Positions 14,441 through 20,974 of a DNA stretch of 20,974 bases are shown piece after piece (the first letter of the stretch is position 1; the number at the start of each line of letters is the position of its first letter). The position numbers were made by a program, and so were the translations under genes. Below the pieces are notes generated by a model. The model searched no databases and had not been told where the DNA came from. It was given only the letters and a program-made list of their open reading frames with translations. This DNA is from DASRAJ01 sp039920305 (GTDB lineage: Bacteria; Bacteroidota; Bacteroidia; Chitinophagales; UBA10324). Location: the NCBI GenBank assembly GCA_039920305.1, contig JBDSEA010000166.1:1-20974 (forward strand), written 5' to 3'.

Positions 14441-16588
14441 ATGAAATTAAAAACCATCCTCACTACTCTCTGCACTGTATTCTGTGTGCTCACCTTCTCC
14501 CCCCTTTTATACTCCCAAACGTGGCAGCAAACCAACGGGCCATACGGGGGTGATGTCTATTGCCTTGCCAAAAATTCCGGTGGGCAGATTTTTGCCGGAA
14601 CACAGGGAGGCGGTGTTCTTACATCCGCTGACAACGGAAATACCTGGACACCGGTCAACAACGGCATAACCAGCATGAATGTTTGGGCACTGGCAGTGAA
14701 TCAGAATGATGATGTATTTGCGGGAACGCTGGGAGGCGGTGTGTTCCGTTCAACAGATAATGGCGCAAGCTGGACACAGGTGAATAACGGGTTCACATGG
14801 CCCTATGTGATCAGCCTGGCGGTGAATTCCAGCGGGGTGCTTTTTGCAGGAACTTTTGAGGGAGGAGGCGTTTACCGCTCTGAAGATAACGGTGACAACT
14901 GGACTCTTGTGATCAATGGATTAACAAATACCTATGTGTACGCTTTGACAGTCAACTCAAACGACCAGCTCTTTGCAGGAACATGGGGAAACGGAGTTTT
15001 CCGGTCAGATGATAACGGCGATAACTGGGCTGCCGTCAACAACGGGCTTACCGGACAATACATCCTTTCTTTTGCGATCAATGCCACCGGTGACATCTTC
15101 GCCGGAACGGATTTCGGTGAAGGAATTTTCAGATCAAAAGACAATGGCGATACATGGACCGCATTGCCACTTGCTACTTCCAATAACATAGATGCGATTA
15201 CAGCAGACTCGTCAGGTAACCTTTTTGCCGGAACGTACGGCGATGGCATTTTTCTTTCTTCAGACAACGGTGATACCTGGACCCCGGTGAATACCGGCTT
15301 GACCACGCTGTATGTTTTGTCATTGCTGTCAAGCTCGGGCGGGGATGTTTTTGCCGGAACCTATTTCGGAGGCGGAGTATTTCGCACTTCCGACACCGGC
15401 GGCAGCTGGTCTGAAATAAACAATGGCTTTATTGCCACCGACGTGCGTGCGCTTGCCGTCAACGCTGCGAATGATATGTTCGCTGGAACATTCGGCATTG
15501 GTGTGTTCCGCTCGCAGGATGGCGGGAATAGCTGGATAAAGATCAATAATGGATTGTCTGCTAAATACATCCGCTCCCTCACCGTCAATTTCAACGGGGA
15601 CATTTTTGCAGGAGCCGACTTTATTGATGGCTCCGGTGGTGTGTTCCGGTCAACGGATAACGGTGATACATGGGTGGAAGTAAATGACGGCGTGATCACG
15701 ACCGATGTGCGGGCACTGGATGTTAATTCAAGCGGTGATGTGTTTGCAGGAACATACATCCAGGGCGGTGTTTACCGCTCAACAGATAACGGAGATAACT
15801 GGACGCAGGTGAATAATGGCCTGACCTGCCCCTACATCTGGTCTCTGACAATCAACTCCGATGATGATCTTTTTGCCGGAAGCGCCGGCTGTGGCACCGG
15901 TGTTTTCAGGTCAATTGACGATGGTGATAGCTGGACCATTGCCAATAATGGCCTCACTTTTACTGACATGACTGCGCTTGCATCCAATTCAAATGATGTT
16001 CTCTTCGCCGGCGCAACCGGTTATGGCGGCGGAATGTTCCGGTCCACCGACAATGGCGATAACTGGACGGAGATAAATAATGGACTTACTAATTCCACGC
16101 CGCAGGCGATAGCCGTTGACTTCAGCAATAATGTTTTTGCAGGGACTTCAGGAGGAGTTTTTCAATCATTGGATAACGGAGATAACTGGACGGAGATTAA
16201 TGATGGATTGACGGCTCTTGATGTACGGTCGCTCACCGTCAGTCCGACGGTATATGTTCTCGCCGGAACCGCGGGCGGCGGAGTATTCCGGCTGAGCTCC
16301 CCAACACTGGTTAATGATGCTTCTACAGGTTTGTTTCTTGAACAGAATGATCCCAACCCATTCAATGCAACTACAACGATCCGGTATCACCTGGCTGCTC
16401 CATCGCAGGTGAGCCTGAAGGTGTTCGACATTTTGGGTCACGAAATAGCTTCTCTAATTGATGACATCGAATCCCCGGGAACAAAAACCGCCGTGTTTGA
16501 TGCTTCGCAAGTCAGCAGCGGGATTTATTTCTGCACGCTGCAAACCGGACAACAAACAGCTACAAGACGGATGCTGGTGATAAGATAG
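14441..16588 (+). CDS. T9SS-secreted 14-blade Asp-box beta-propeller protein
   Basis: With the ATG at 14441 the product has 715 residues: signal peptide ~1-25 (MKLKTILTTLCTVFCVLTFS...), 14 tandem ~42-residue repeats, then a T9SS type A domain (NDPNPFNATTTIRYHL ... VFDILGHEIASL ... SSGIYFCTLQTGQ ... RMLVIR). Each repeat reads L-A-V-N-x(4)-[VLI]-F-A-G-T-x-G-G-G-V-F-R-S-x-D-N-G-x-x-W-x-x-[VI]-N-N-G-L, with an Asp-box (SxDxGxxW) in repeats 1-13; the fourteenth lacks it. This is the sortilin/BNR-like propeller type, and 14 blades would make two 7-bladed propellers or one large ring. Propeller T9SS cargo often act in surface attachment or polymer binding; the ligand is unknown. The original open frame starts 15 codons earlier, inside the promoter, so that start is rejected. 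Confidence 0.87.
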   Translation: MKLKTILTTLCTVFCVLTFSPLLYSQTWQQTNGPYGGDVYCLAKNSGGQIFAGTQGGGVLTSADNGNTWTPVNNGITSMNVWALAVNQNDDVFAGTLGGGVFRSTDNGASWTQVNNGFTWPYVISLAVNSSGVLFAGTFEGGGVYRSEDNGDNWTLVINGLTNTYVYALTVNSNDQLFAGTWGNGVFRSDDNGDNWAAVNNGLTGQYILSFAINATGDIFAGTDFGEGIFRSKDNGDTWTALPLATSNNIDAITADSSGNLFAGTYGDGIFLSSDNGDTWTPVNTGLTTLYVLSLLSSSGGDVFAGTYFGGGVFRTSDTGGSWSEINNGFIATDVRALAVNAANDMFAGTFGIGVFRSQDGGNSWIKINNGLSAKYIRSLTVNFNGDIFAGADFIDGSGGVFRSTDNGDTWVEVNDGVITTDVRALDVNSSGDVFAGTYIQGGVYRSTDNGDNWTQVNNGLTCPYIWSLTINSDDDLFAGSAGCGTGVFRSIDDGDSWTIANNGLTFTDMTALASNSNDVLFAGATGYGGGMFRSTDNGDNWTEINNGLTNSTPQAIAVDFSNNVFAGTSGGVFQSLDNGDNWTEINDGLTALDVRSLTVSPTVYVLAGTAGGGVFRLSSPTLVNDASTGLFLEQNDPNPFNATTTIRYHLAAPSQVSLKVFDILGHEIASLIDDIESPGTKTAVFDASQVSSGIYFCTLQTGQQTATRRMLVIR
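14558..16306 (+). repeat. Fourteen tandem ~125-bp coding repeats (Asp-box blades)
   Basis: The repeats average ~125 bases (42 residues). The DNA for the Asp-box (for example the variants of GATAACGGTGATAACTGGAC) is nearly identical in several blades, and the GCNGGAAC of F-A-G-T recurs. Blade 5 (IFRSKDNGDTWTALPLATSNN) lost the N-N-G-L turn, blade 9 has a longer insert (ADFIDGSGG), and blade 14 lacks the Asp-box. The antisense strand stays open over parts because of the repeat periodicity. Confidence 0.85.
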
Positions 16589-16900
16589 ATGAGGATGAGA
16601 TTTGTAAAGTCCGAGCTTAATTTCTCTGATCGGTTTTTAATTCTTCCTGCGGCGTATGCTACAAACTCCAACCTTGCATCGTGAAATATTCATGCACTCA
16701 CATCAAATCCGAACTGCTGAAGAGCGACAAGGGAACATGACAAGGAAAAAGTGAATCCGATTGAACCAATAGAAGTTCTTCAAAAAAGCCATCGTCTTAA
16801 AAGTAAGGATCAAGATCAACAATTGAATCACAACGATTCTGCAGGATTTGTAAATTCATATTTACCCGAACCTGTTTTAATGCACCTGTAATGAAAGACA
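16589..16900. other. Intergenic stretch, no confident gene
   Basis: The 396 bases between two convergent T9SS genes hold no protein with recognisable features. The nearest to coding is a 46-codon frame from a GTG at 16751 to TAA 16889-16891 (NPIEPIEVLQKSHRLKSKDQD...), open for 11 more codons upstream without a normal start. Another frame at 16591-16683 ends after ~30 codons. They may be remnants of an earlier insertion or chance. The right part is the terminator of the minus-strand gene. Confidence 0.4.
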
Positions 16901-16901
16901 T

Positions 16902-16959
16902 AAAAAGAGACTGTCTCAAGTGTAAGAAGATTCATCACCCCCTCCACTGAGACAGTCTC
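16902..16959 (-). terminator. Long perfect-stem terminator of the duplicated-domain T9SS gene
   Basis: GAGACTGTCTCA-A-GTG (16907-16922) pairs with CACTGAGACAGTCTC (16945-16959) over 15 base pairs with one bulged A and a 22-base loop. On the minus strand the stem is followed by TTTTT (16902-16906). It ends the gene at 16985. The stem is much longer than usual for this region; the ends (GAGACTGTCTC) are also the kind seen in mobile element tips. Confidence 0.85.
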
Positions 16960-16984
16960 AATTATGGTAATCTACTGAAATGCC

Positions 16985-18286
16985 TTATCGCTGAACTACA
17001 AACTTTTTGCTTGTAAATTCACCGTCCTGACTTATGCGGAGGGAATAAAGTCCGTTATCATATCTGGCAATGTTAATTTCATTATTGCCTGATTCTGCCT
17101 TACCTATATAAACGGTTTGTCCTATCAGGTTTACAATTTCTATATCTGCACGTGTCAAAAAATCATTACTGAGGTACACATTCAGCAGGTCACTTGCAGG
17201 ATTTGGATAAACATTCACATCATCTGACAGCGCTATTGCCGATTGTTCTGTGCGGAAATAGCTTGCAAAGTTCACCTTGCCTTTGTAATATGAATTATAA
17301 ACTCTTACCTCTGACAATACAGATACAAGGGAAGTAAGGGTAATTCTTGCACGGGCAATATGATAAGTTCCGGCAGGCGTTTTTACACGAATCCTGAATT
17401 TATTGCTACCCAGGATTGTGGCATCCGCAAGGGTAAAATTATTCTTCTCCTTCACTACATTTCCATTTTCATCATATACGGTAAGCTTAAGATTCTCAAG
17501 CAGCGTTATATCAAGGATGCCGGTGTTGCCGAGTGTATAATACACAGAAGCACCCGCAGGTCCTTCGTTTGTGAACCCGAGATCAAGAAAAGCAGTACCT
17601 CCGACGCCTAACGGAATCGTGAGTGTCGCATAATTATTCAGATTGGCATCCACTGCTCTTCCGGAATTTAAGACTCCGCCGGGGCAGATAATAGGAACTA
17701 TGGGATCGCAGGGGCCCTCAGCAAAAACATAGTCAGCATAAACTGCTATGCTATTGGGGGCATACGTTGCTCCATACACATTTACATTATTATTCAAAAG
17801 AAGGAGGCCCCCAAGTGTAATTTTAACACTTGCAGCAGATTTTCCGGAAGGCACCTTGATCTTTGCGATGCCGCGGTTCTGATCATCAATCTGGACATCA
17901 GCAACCGTTAAACCGGTTTTGGTTTTTATTACCTGATCTGCAGAATTGTACAGTTTGAGAGTAATGGTAGCAAGCACATTTACATCCAATACCACGGATT
18001 CATCAAGGAAAATACCGACAGTGTAACCAGACGGAGCAGGTGTAGAAAAACCCATTTTCAGGTACGAAGAGCTGGCTATTCCAATGGTGGTCTTCATGGT
18101 AGCAAAGGTGGAGATGTCATTATCCACCGCAAGGTTGGGATTTACCACTCCCGATGGGCAGAGGATGGGGATTATGGGGTCGCAGGGTCCGGATTCCAAA
18201 AGAATGGTCGCGTGGTTTTGCGCGAATGAGAGATTGGCACTGAGAACTATTACAAGCGCCACAAGCATACTGTACAATTTTTTCAT
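16985..18286 (-). CDS. T9SS cargo with two copies of an unrecognised ~140-residue domain
   Basis: A 433-residue exported protein: signal peptide 1-22 (MKKLYSMLVALVIVLSANLSFA), domain copy 1 at ~33-172, copy 2 at ~191-332, T9SS type A sorting domain ~355-433 (NVYPNPASDLLNVYLSN ... IEIVNLIGQTVY ... GLYSLRISQDGE ... VVQR). Copies begin GPCDPIIPILCPSGVV and GPCDPIVPIICPGGVL, each with Cys pairs eight apart (C35/C43, C193/C201), followed by AVDNDISTFATM or AVDANLNNYATL. They continue through a sandwich-like pattern with LKLYN.. or LKLTVYD.. and end VNVYG or VRVYN. The layout recalls discoidin-like (galactose-binding) beta-sandwich domains, which start with an N..A.D.x..T.W segment, but this is an inference. 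Secreted adhesin or carbohydrate binder is plausible. Ends in the strong terminator. Confidence 0.82.
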   Translation of the reverse strand: MKKLYSMLVALVIVLSANLSFAQNHATILLESGPCDPIIPILCPSGVVNPNLAVDNDISTFATMKTTIGIASSSYLKMGFSTPAPSGYTVGIFLDESVVLDVNVLATITLKLYNSADQVIKTKTGLTVADVQIDDQNRGIAKIKVPSGKSAASVKITLGGLLLLNNNVNVYGATYAPNSIAVYADYVFAEGPCDPIVPIICPGGVLNSGRAVDANLNNYATLTIPLGVGGTAFLDLGFTNEGPAGASVYYTLGNTGILDITLLENLKLTVYDENGNVVKEKNNFTLADATILGSNKFRIRVKTPAGTYHIARARITLTSLVSVLSEVRVYNSYYKGKVNFASYFRTEQSAIALSDDVNVYPNPASDLLNVYLSNDFLTRADIEIVNLIGQTVYIGKAESGNNEINIARYDNGLYSLRISQDGEFTSKKFVVQR

Positions 18287-18612
18287 AATTGTTTAAGATT
18301 TAACTGATTAAAATAAAAACTTAAAGCACCCCGTCCGGGGCTAATCATTACAAGCTATAATAAGTCCATCTAATTCTAAATGAATAAATTAAACATTTTT
18401 GGGATTGAAAATATATTGAAAGCCGGGAAGTAAATCTCCTTTTAGCTCGATAGATTCAATTTAAGGACAGAATTCTGATGTATAGTGCGGGAAGAAAATA
18501 AATCCAGTAAACTTTATCTGGATTCAGGCTATTGGAATAAATAATAATTTGGCAAGAAAGATGAAGTAAATAATTACCTGCTTATAAGAAATTTACACAC
18601 TAAAGAATATAT
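18287..18612. other. Intergenic region with leader hairpin
   Basis: This 326-base stretch upstream of the minus-strand T9SS gene holds no gene. On the minus strand a hairpin AGC-CCC-GGAC-GGGG-T-GCT (18325-18342) is followed by TTTAAGTTTTTATTTT, so it may be an attenuator in the leader, about 40 bases before the ATG, or an orphan terminator. Another small inverted pair AATCCAG/CTGGATT is at 18501-18507 and 18518-18524 with no T tract. Otherwise A+T-rich non-coding sequence. Confidence 0.4.
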
Positions 18613-18808
18613 ATGAATTCATTTAATAAACTCATCAATGGAAGCAAGCCAGTGCTTGTGGATTTTTTTACAGAATGGTGTGGTGCGTGCAAAAGGATGC
18701 CACCGATACTTAAGGAGGTAAATTTTCAAAGGAGGAAAAATAGTATGGCGGCAGTCGGGAGTATTACCTGCAAGCGAGATTAAAAAATCTTTGATGACCT
18801 TTGTTTGA
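18613..18808 (+). pseudogene. Thioredoxin-like gene, internally deleted and frame-shifted
   Basis: ATG at 18613 opens MNSFNKLINGSKPVLVDFFT, then EWCGACKRMPPILKEV, a textbook thioredoxin N-terminus with the redox motif WCGAC-K. The frame then degenerates (NFQRRKNSMAAV...) and stops at the TAA covering 18780-18782. The next frame, from ~18730, reads IFKGGKIVWRQSGVLPASEI and KKSLMTFV to TGA 18806-18808: this is the end of a thioredoxin (the F-K-x-G-K-x-V...G-x-x-P-x-x-x-L motif). About 35-40 residues of the middle, including the cis-proline region, are lost, and the frame has shifted by one. It is a broken copy of a reductase that would have been cytoplasmic (no signal). The remnant still has both cysteines but no full fold. 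Confidence 0.85.
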
Positions 18809-18869
18809 GATGGACACAAAGGATGTATCCGCAGGAGTGCATAAATTAGTTTAAACTTAAAATTTTACA

Positions 18870-19085
18870 ATGATGACCAGCCAGAATCCCAATCAACCCA
18901 ATAAGCCCGGAGAAACTCCGATGCAACCACCCAATACCCCGGAGATACCCAACGTACCACCCTCCAAGCCGGAGCAGCCTCCATCCCATGAAATTCCCAG
19001 TGTTCCGCCGGAACAACCGGGTAATATACCCCCCACTCCGGAGATCCCGAATACACCAAGGGAAAACCCGGGAGTGCCCACTTAA
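18870..19085 (+). CDS. Small proline-rich protein with PEIPN-like repeats
   Basis: A 71-residue (or 70, from the second ATG) protein: MTSQNPNQPNKPGETPMQPP, NTPEIPNVPPSKPEQPPSHE and so on to TPRENPGVPT. Pro is about a third of the residues, with units PEIPN, HEIPS, PEIPN spaced by PP or PEQP. There is no signal peptide, membrane segment or fold. I recall similar short Pro-rich proteins annotated in other Bacteroidota, with no known function. The other strand is also open across this stretch, but the plus strand has a normal leader (TTTTACAATG) and Pro/Glu/Asn use compatible with a real protein. Could be a linker-like or surface peptide; without a search the call remains provisional. Confidence 0.6.
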   Translation: MMTSQNPNQPNKPGETPMQPPNTPEIPNVPPSKPEQPPSHEIPSVPPEQPGNIPPTPEIPNTPRENPGVPT

Positions 19086-19152
19086 TCATGTCTATTCTGA
19101 AATTGCAGTTGATTTGAATATCACACCCTGAGCTTAAATAGATTTAAAGAAA

Positions 19153-20670
19153 TTACGCGATGGGATGAAACTCAAATCTTCCTTTTTCACCGGCATTTTC
19201 TAACCGGAGTACACCACGCGGACAAACTGCCGCACAGACTCCGCATCCAACACACGAAGAGCGAACGATGTTTTCGCCCCGCTGTGCATACCAGCGAACA
19301 TCAATTCCCATCTCACAATAGGTTGAGCAGTTACCGCAGGAAATGCACTGGCCGCCATTGGTAGTGATCCTGAACCGTGATTTAAAACGCTGCACAAGTC
19401 CGATATATGCAGCCAGGGGACAACCAAACCGGCACCACATGCGATTGCCCATTAATGGATAAAAGCCGGTACCCACAACGCCGGAAAAAATGGAGCCGAT
19501 AAGAAAGCCATACCATTTATGCACTTCCTGGGTTTCGTTGCCAAGAATTTTATATTGAGAGAAAAAATTAATCAGTGTAACCGAGGTCATAATTACAGCA
19601 AGAACAAGCACAGAATGGACCGAGACTCTTTCAATTTTCCATGCAAGCAGAGACTTATTTGATAGCTGCCGGAAAGGATCACCAAGAGTTTCTGCCAATC
19701 CTCCGCAACCACAAACCCAGGAGCAGTACCATCGCTTCCCGAAAAAATAAGTGAACACAGGAACAACCACGATGATTAAAACAATTCCCCAGAATAACAT
19801 GAACCATCCGAGGGTGCCGCCTGCAATAAAATTACTTACACGCCAGTCATAGAAGAATGTGTAGTCAAGCGGCCAGATATTTTTGAAGTCATGCCAGGGC
19901 TTGTTTAGCGCAACGAGTATTTCAGGGATGATAAAAGCAAATGCCGTCTGAAAAAATATAACACTTGCCGTCCTCACTTGCTGGTAAAGATTACCCCTGT
20001 ATTTCAGCAGCATTCGCATGCCCATCACCAATATTGCGAGAGTGTAAAGAAATCCGTAGAGATACCATTGACTCGCATCATGGCCATTGGTCAAATTACT
20101 GAGCGGATCAACAAGTATCACCCAGTTGGTCATGTATTCCGGATAAAAATAAAGGAGGATGTAAAAAACGATCAGCAAAAAGCCCAGTACAATTCCAATC
20201 CACCCAAGCGCATTCAGCTTGTTAAAGAAAATATGATTGTTGTGAATGCCCGGTGAGCGAAAGGCATATTTAGGAACGATGTAGAGAGCACTCCCGGCTA
20301 CAATTAAGAACAGAAGCAGCAAGAGAAGAAGCAGTCTATGATCACTGACAAAACCGTAATTAGAGTTTTTTGTTACAGCAAAGGTGTAATCATTATAGAT
20401 CAGATGATCCCAGTTCTGAAGCTTTCTGTTTTCATCATTAAGATTATTGATTGCGGCTTTGAAATCATGAACAAAACTGAATACTGATCCATATTCCCTG
20501 TTCAGCATGCCGGATACTGCAGGCTCAATCAGATCAATTTGCTTTTTATCATTGATAGCTTTATGTAGCGCTTCATGAGTAATTTTAAAACTGCTCCCGA
20601 AAAAACAGCTTAGGAACACAAGCAAAACAGCAACTAAAATTGCGCTTCCTGCTTTTATTAAAATCTTCAT
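19153..20670 (-). CDS. Polytopic NapH/CcoG-like membrane iron-sulfur protein
   Basis: With the ATG at 20668-20670 the protein is 505 residues. Membrane segments include ~7-24, ~113-131, ~157-176, ~205-219, ~236-252, ~285-309, ~350-370 and ~387-405. Two cysteine patches of the NapH/CcoG type follow: YCSWVCGCGG (C316, C320, C322) and WCRFGCP (C413, C417). Then come two ferredoxin 4Fe-4S motifs, C442-x2-C445-x2-C448-x3-C452 (CISCGNCSTYCE) and C473-x2-C476-x2-C479-x3-C483 followed by P (CVGCGVCAAVCPRG). Electron transfer in the membrane is likely. The gene is preceded after 23 bases by the C-terminus of a probable FAD oxidoreductase, so the two may form one redox unit. The TTG two codons upstream gives an alternative start. 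The loop of ~85 residues after the first segment is periplasmic-like and not recognised. Confidence 0.87.
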   Translation of the reverse strand: MKILIKAGSAILVAVLLVFLSCFFGSSFKITHEALHKAINDKKQIDLIEPAVSGMLNREYGSVFSFVHDFKAAINNLNDENRKLQNWDHLIYNDYTFAVTKNSNYGFVSDHRLLLLLLLLFLIVAGSALYIVPKYAFRSPGIHNNHIFFNKLNALGWIGIVLGFLLIVFYILLYFYPEYMTNWVILVDPLSNLTNGHDASQWYLYGFLYTLAILVMGMRMLLKYRGNLYQQVRTASVIFFQTAFAFIIPEILVALNKPWHDFKNIWPLDYTFFYDWRVSNFIAGGTLGWFMLFWGIVLIIVVVPVFTYFFGKRWYCSWVCGCGGLAETLGDPFRQLSNKSLLAWKIERVSVHSVLVLAVIMTSVTLINFFSQYKILGNETQEVHKWYGFLIGSIFSGVVGTGFYPLMGNRMWCRFGCPLAAYIGLVQRFKSRFRITTNGGQCISCGNCSTYCEMGIDVRWYAQRGENIVRSSCVGCGVCAAVCPRGVLRLENAGEKGRFEFHPIA

Positions 20671-20693
20671 TTTCAAAATGTTTTTAAGAACAG

Positions 20694-20974
20694 TTAGGCT
20701 GATGCTTTTTTTTGAAATATTCCCCTTCGTGCTTTTATCTTCAGGGTGGAATTATTTTCTGAATTGAATTTTGAAACAATTTCTACTTCGTGCTGTTTGT
20801 AAAACTCCGGGTCAAAATTAGCAAGCCGTAAATGTTCCATTACATACTCAACGGATTTCCCTTCCCTTATCCATTGCTCGCAAAGTTCATGTCTGAAACG
20901 GAAACCCAGCAGGTTGAATCCTGCTACAGACCTTGAATTTTTTCTGAAAACGATTCTGATGAATTTTTTCCCAT
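20694..20974 (-). CDS. C-terminus of probable FAD/NAD(P) oxidoreductase, partial
   Basis: 92 codons plus two bases of a gene that continues beyond the right edge, ending at TAA 20694-20696. The visible part reads GKKFIRIVFRKNSRSVAGFN, then LLGFRFRHELCEQWIREGKS and VEYVMEHLRLANFDPEFYKQ, followed by a charged tail. V-x-R-K-x-S-R-x-V-x-G-F-N-x-x-G-x-x-x-R-x-E resembles the C-terminal interface domain of NADH-oxidase/nitrite-reductase-like FAD proteins, in which a pocket for the cofactor of a neighbouring enzyme is formed. The gene belongs to the same operon as the membrane iron-sulfur gene (23-base gap). The identification depends on an incomplete C-terminus only, so it is tentative. Confidence 0.55.
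   Translation of the reverse strand, partial: GKKFIRIVFRKNSRSVAGFNLLGFRFRHELCEQWIREGKSVEYVMEHLRLANFDPEFYKQHEVEIVSKFNSENNSTLKIKARRGIFQKKASA

Noticed and set aside
14932..15759. Two long open frames antisense to the propeller gene
   Set aside because: They follow the 125-bp repeat periodicity and have no start, signal or motif; the plus strand has a promoter, signal peptide and T9SS tail.
18865..19089. Minus-strand open frames over the Pro-rich gene (Gly/Trp- or Gly/Leu-rich products)
   Set aside because: Their composition mirrors the Pro codons of the other strand (CCN gives GGN), and neither has a recognisable leader.

Overview
The window looks like chromosomal DNA of a member of the Bacteroidota. 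Three secreted proteins end in type IX secretion (T9SS) type A sorting domains, a phylum hallmark. A PorT-like outer-membrane barrel gene is cut by the left edge. Several genes have a promoter motif of the Bacteroidota primary sigma factor type (TAnnTTTG at about -7, with T-rich sequence at -33), and clear Shine-Dalgarno sequences are mostly lacking. The genus cannot be named from this sequence alone.

Layout, left to right. (1) 1-1556: a truncated minus-strand barrel gene, then a conserved small protein overlapping a metallo-beta-lactamase-fold hydrolase of the PhnP-like type. (2) 1695-4631: a large secreted M36-like zinc metalloprotease with a T9SS tail. (3) 4751-8446: housekeeping genes, namely an acyl-CoA dehydrogenase, an initiator tRNA-fMet on the minus strand, and the ribosome-assembly GTPases Era and Der. 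(4) 8520-12040: a small acidic, Met-rich probable lipoprotein, a convergent S41 carboxy-terminal processing protease, and, divergent from the protease, MurQ followed by an unrecognised 190-residue protein. (5) 12104-14212: an accessory patch holding a tiny possible frame-shifted ORF, a CsbD stress protein, and a minus-strand cassette vapB-vapC-HNH nuclease in which vapC carries a single-base frameshift in an A run. (6) 14441-18286: two convergent T9SS cargo genes, a 14-blade Asp-box propeller protein and a protein built from two copies of an unrecognised ~140-residue domain, separated by a long perfect-stem terminator. (7) 18613-20974: a wrecked thioredoxin gene with an internal deletion, a tiny proline-rich protein, and the minus-strand pair of an incomplete upstream gene (probable FAD oxidoreductase C-terminus) and a polytopic NapH/CcoG-like iron-sulfur protein.

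How the genes fit together: most of the window is ordinary core Bacteroidota metabolism, ribosome biogenesis, envelope turnover (MurQ, S41 protease) and T9SS-dependent secretion. No obvious large novel system stands out. The most unusual items are the toxin-antitoxin/HNH cassette with a broken toxin, the duplicated-domain secreted protein, the 2 x 7 propeller architecture, the deleted thioredoxin, and the membrane iron-sulfur/oxidoreductase pair.
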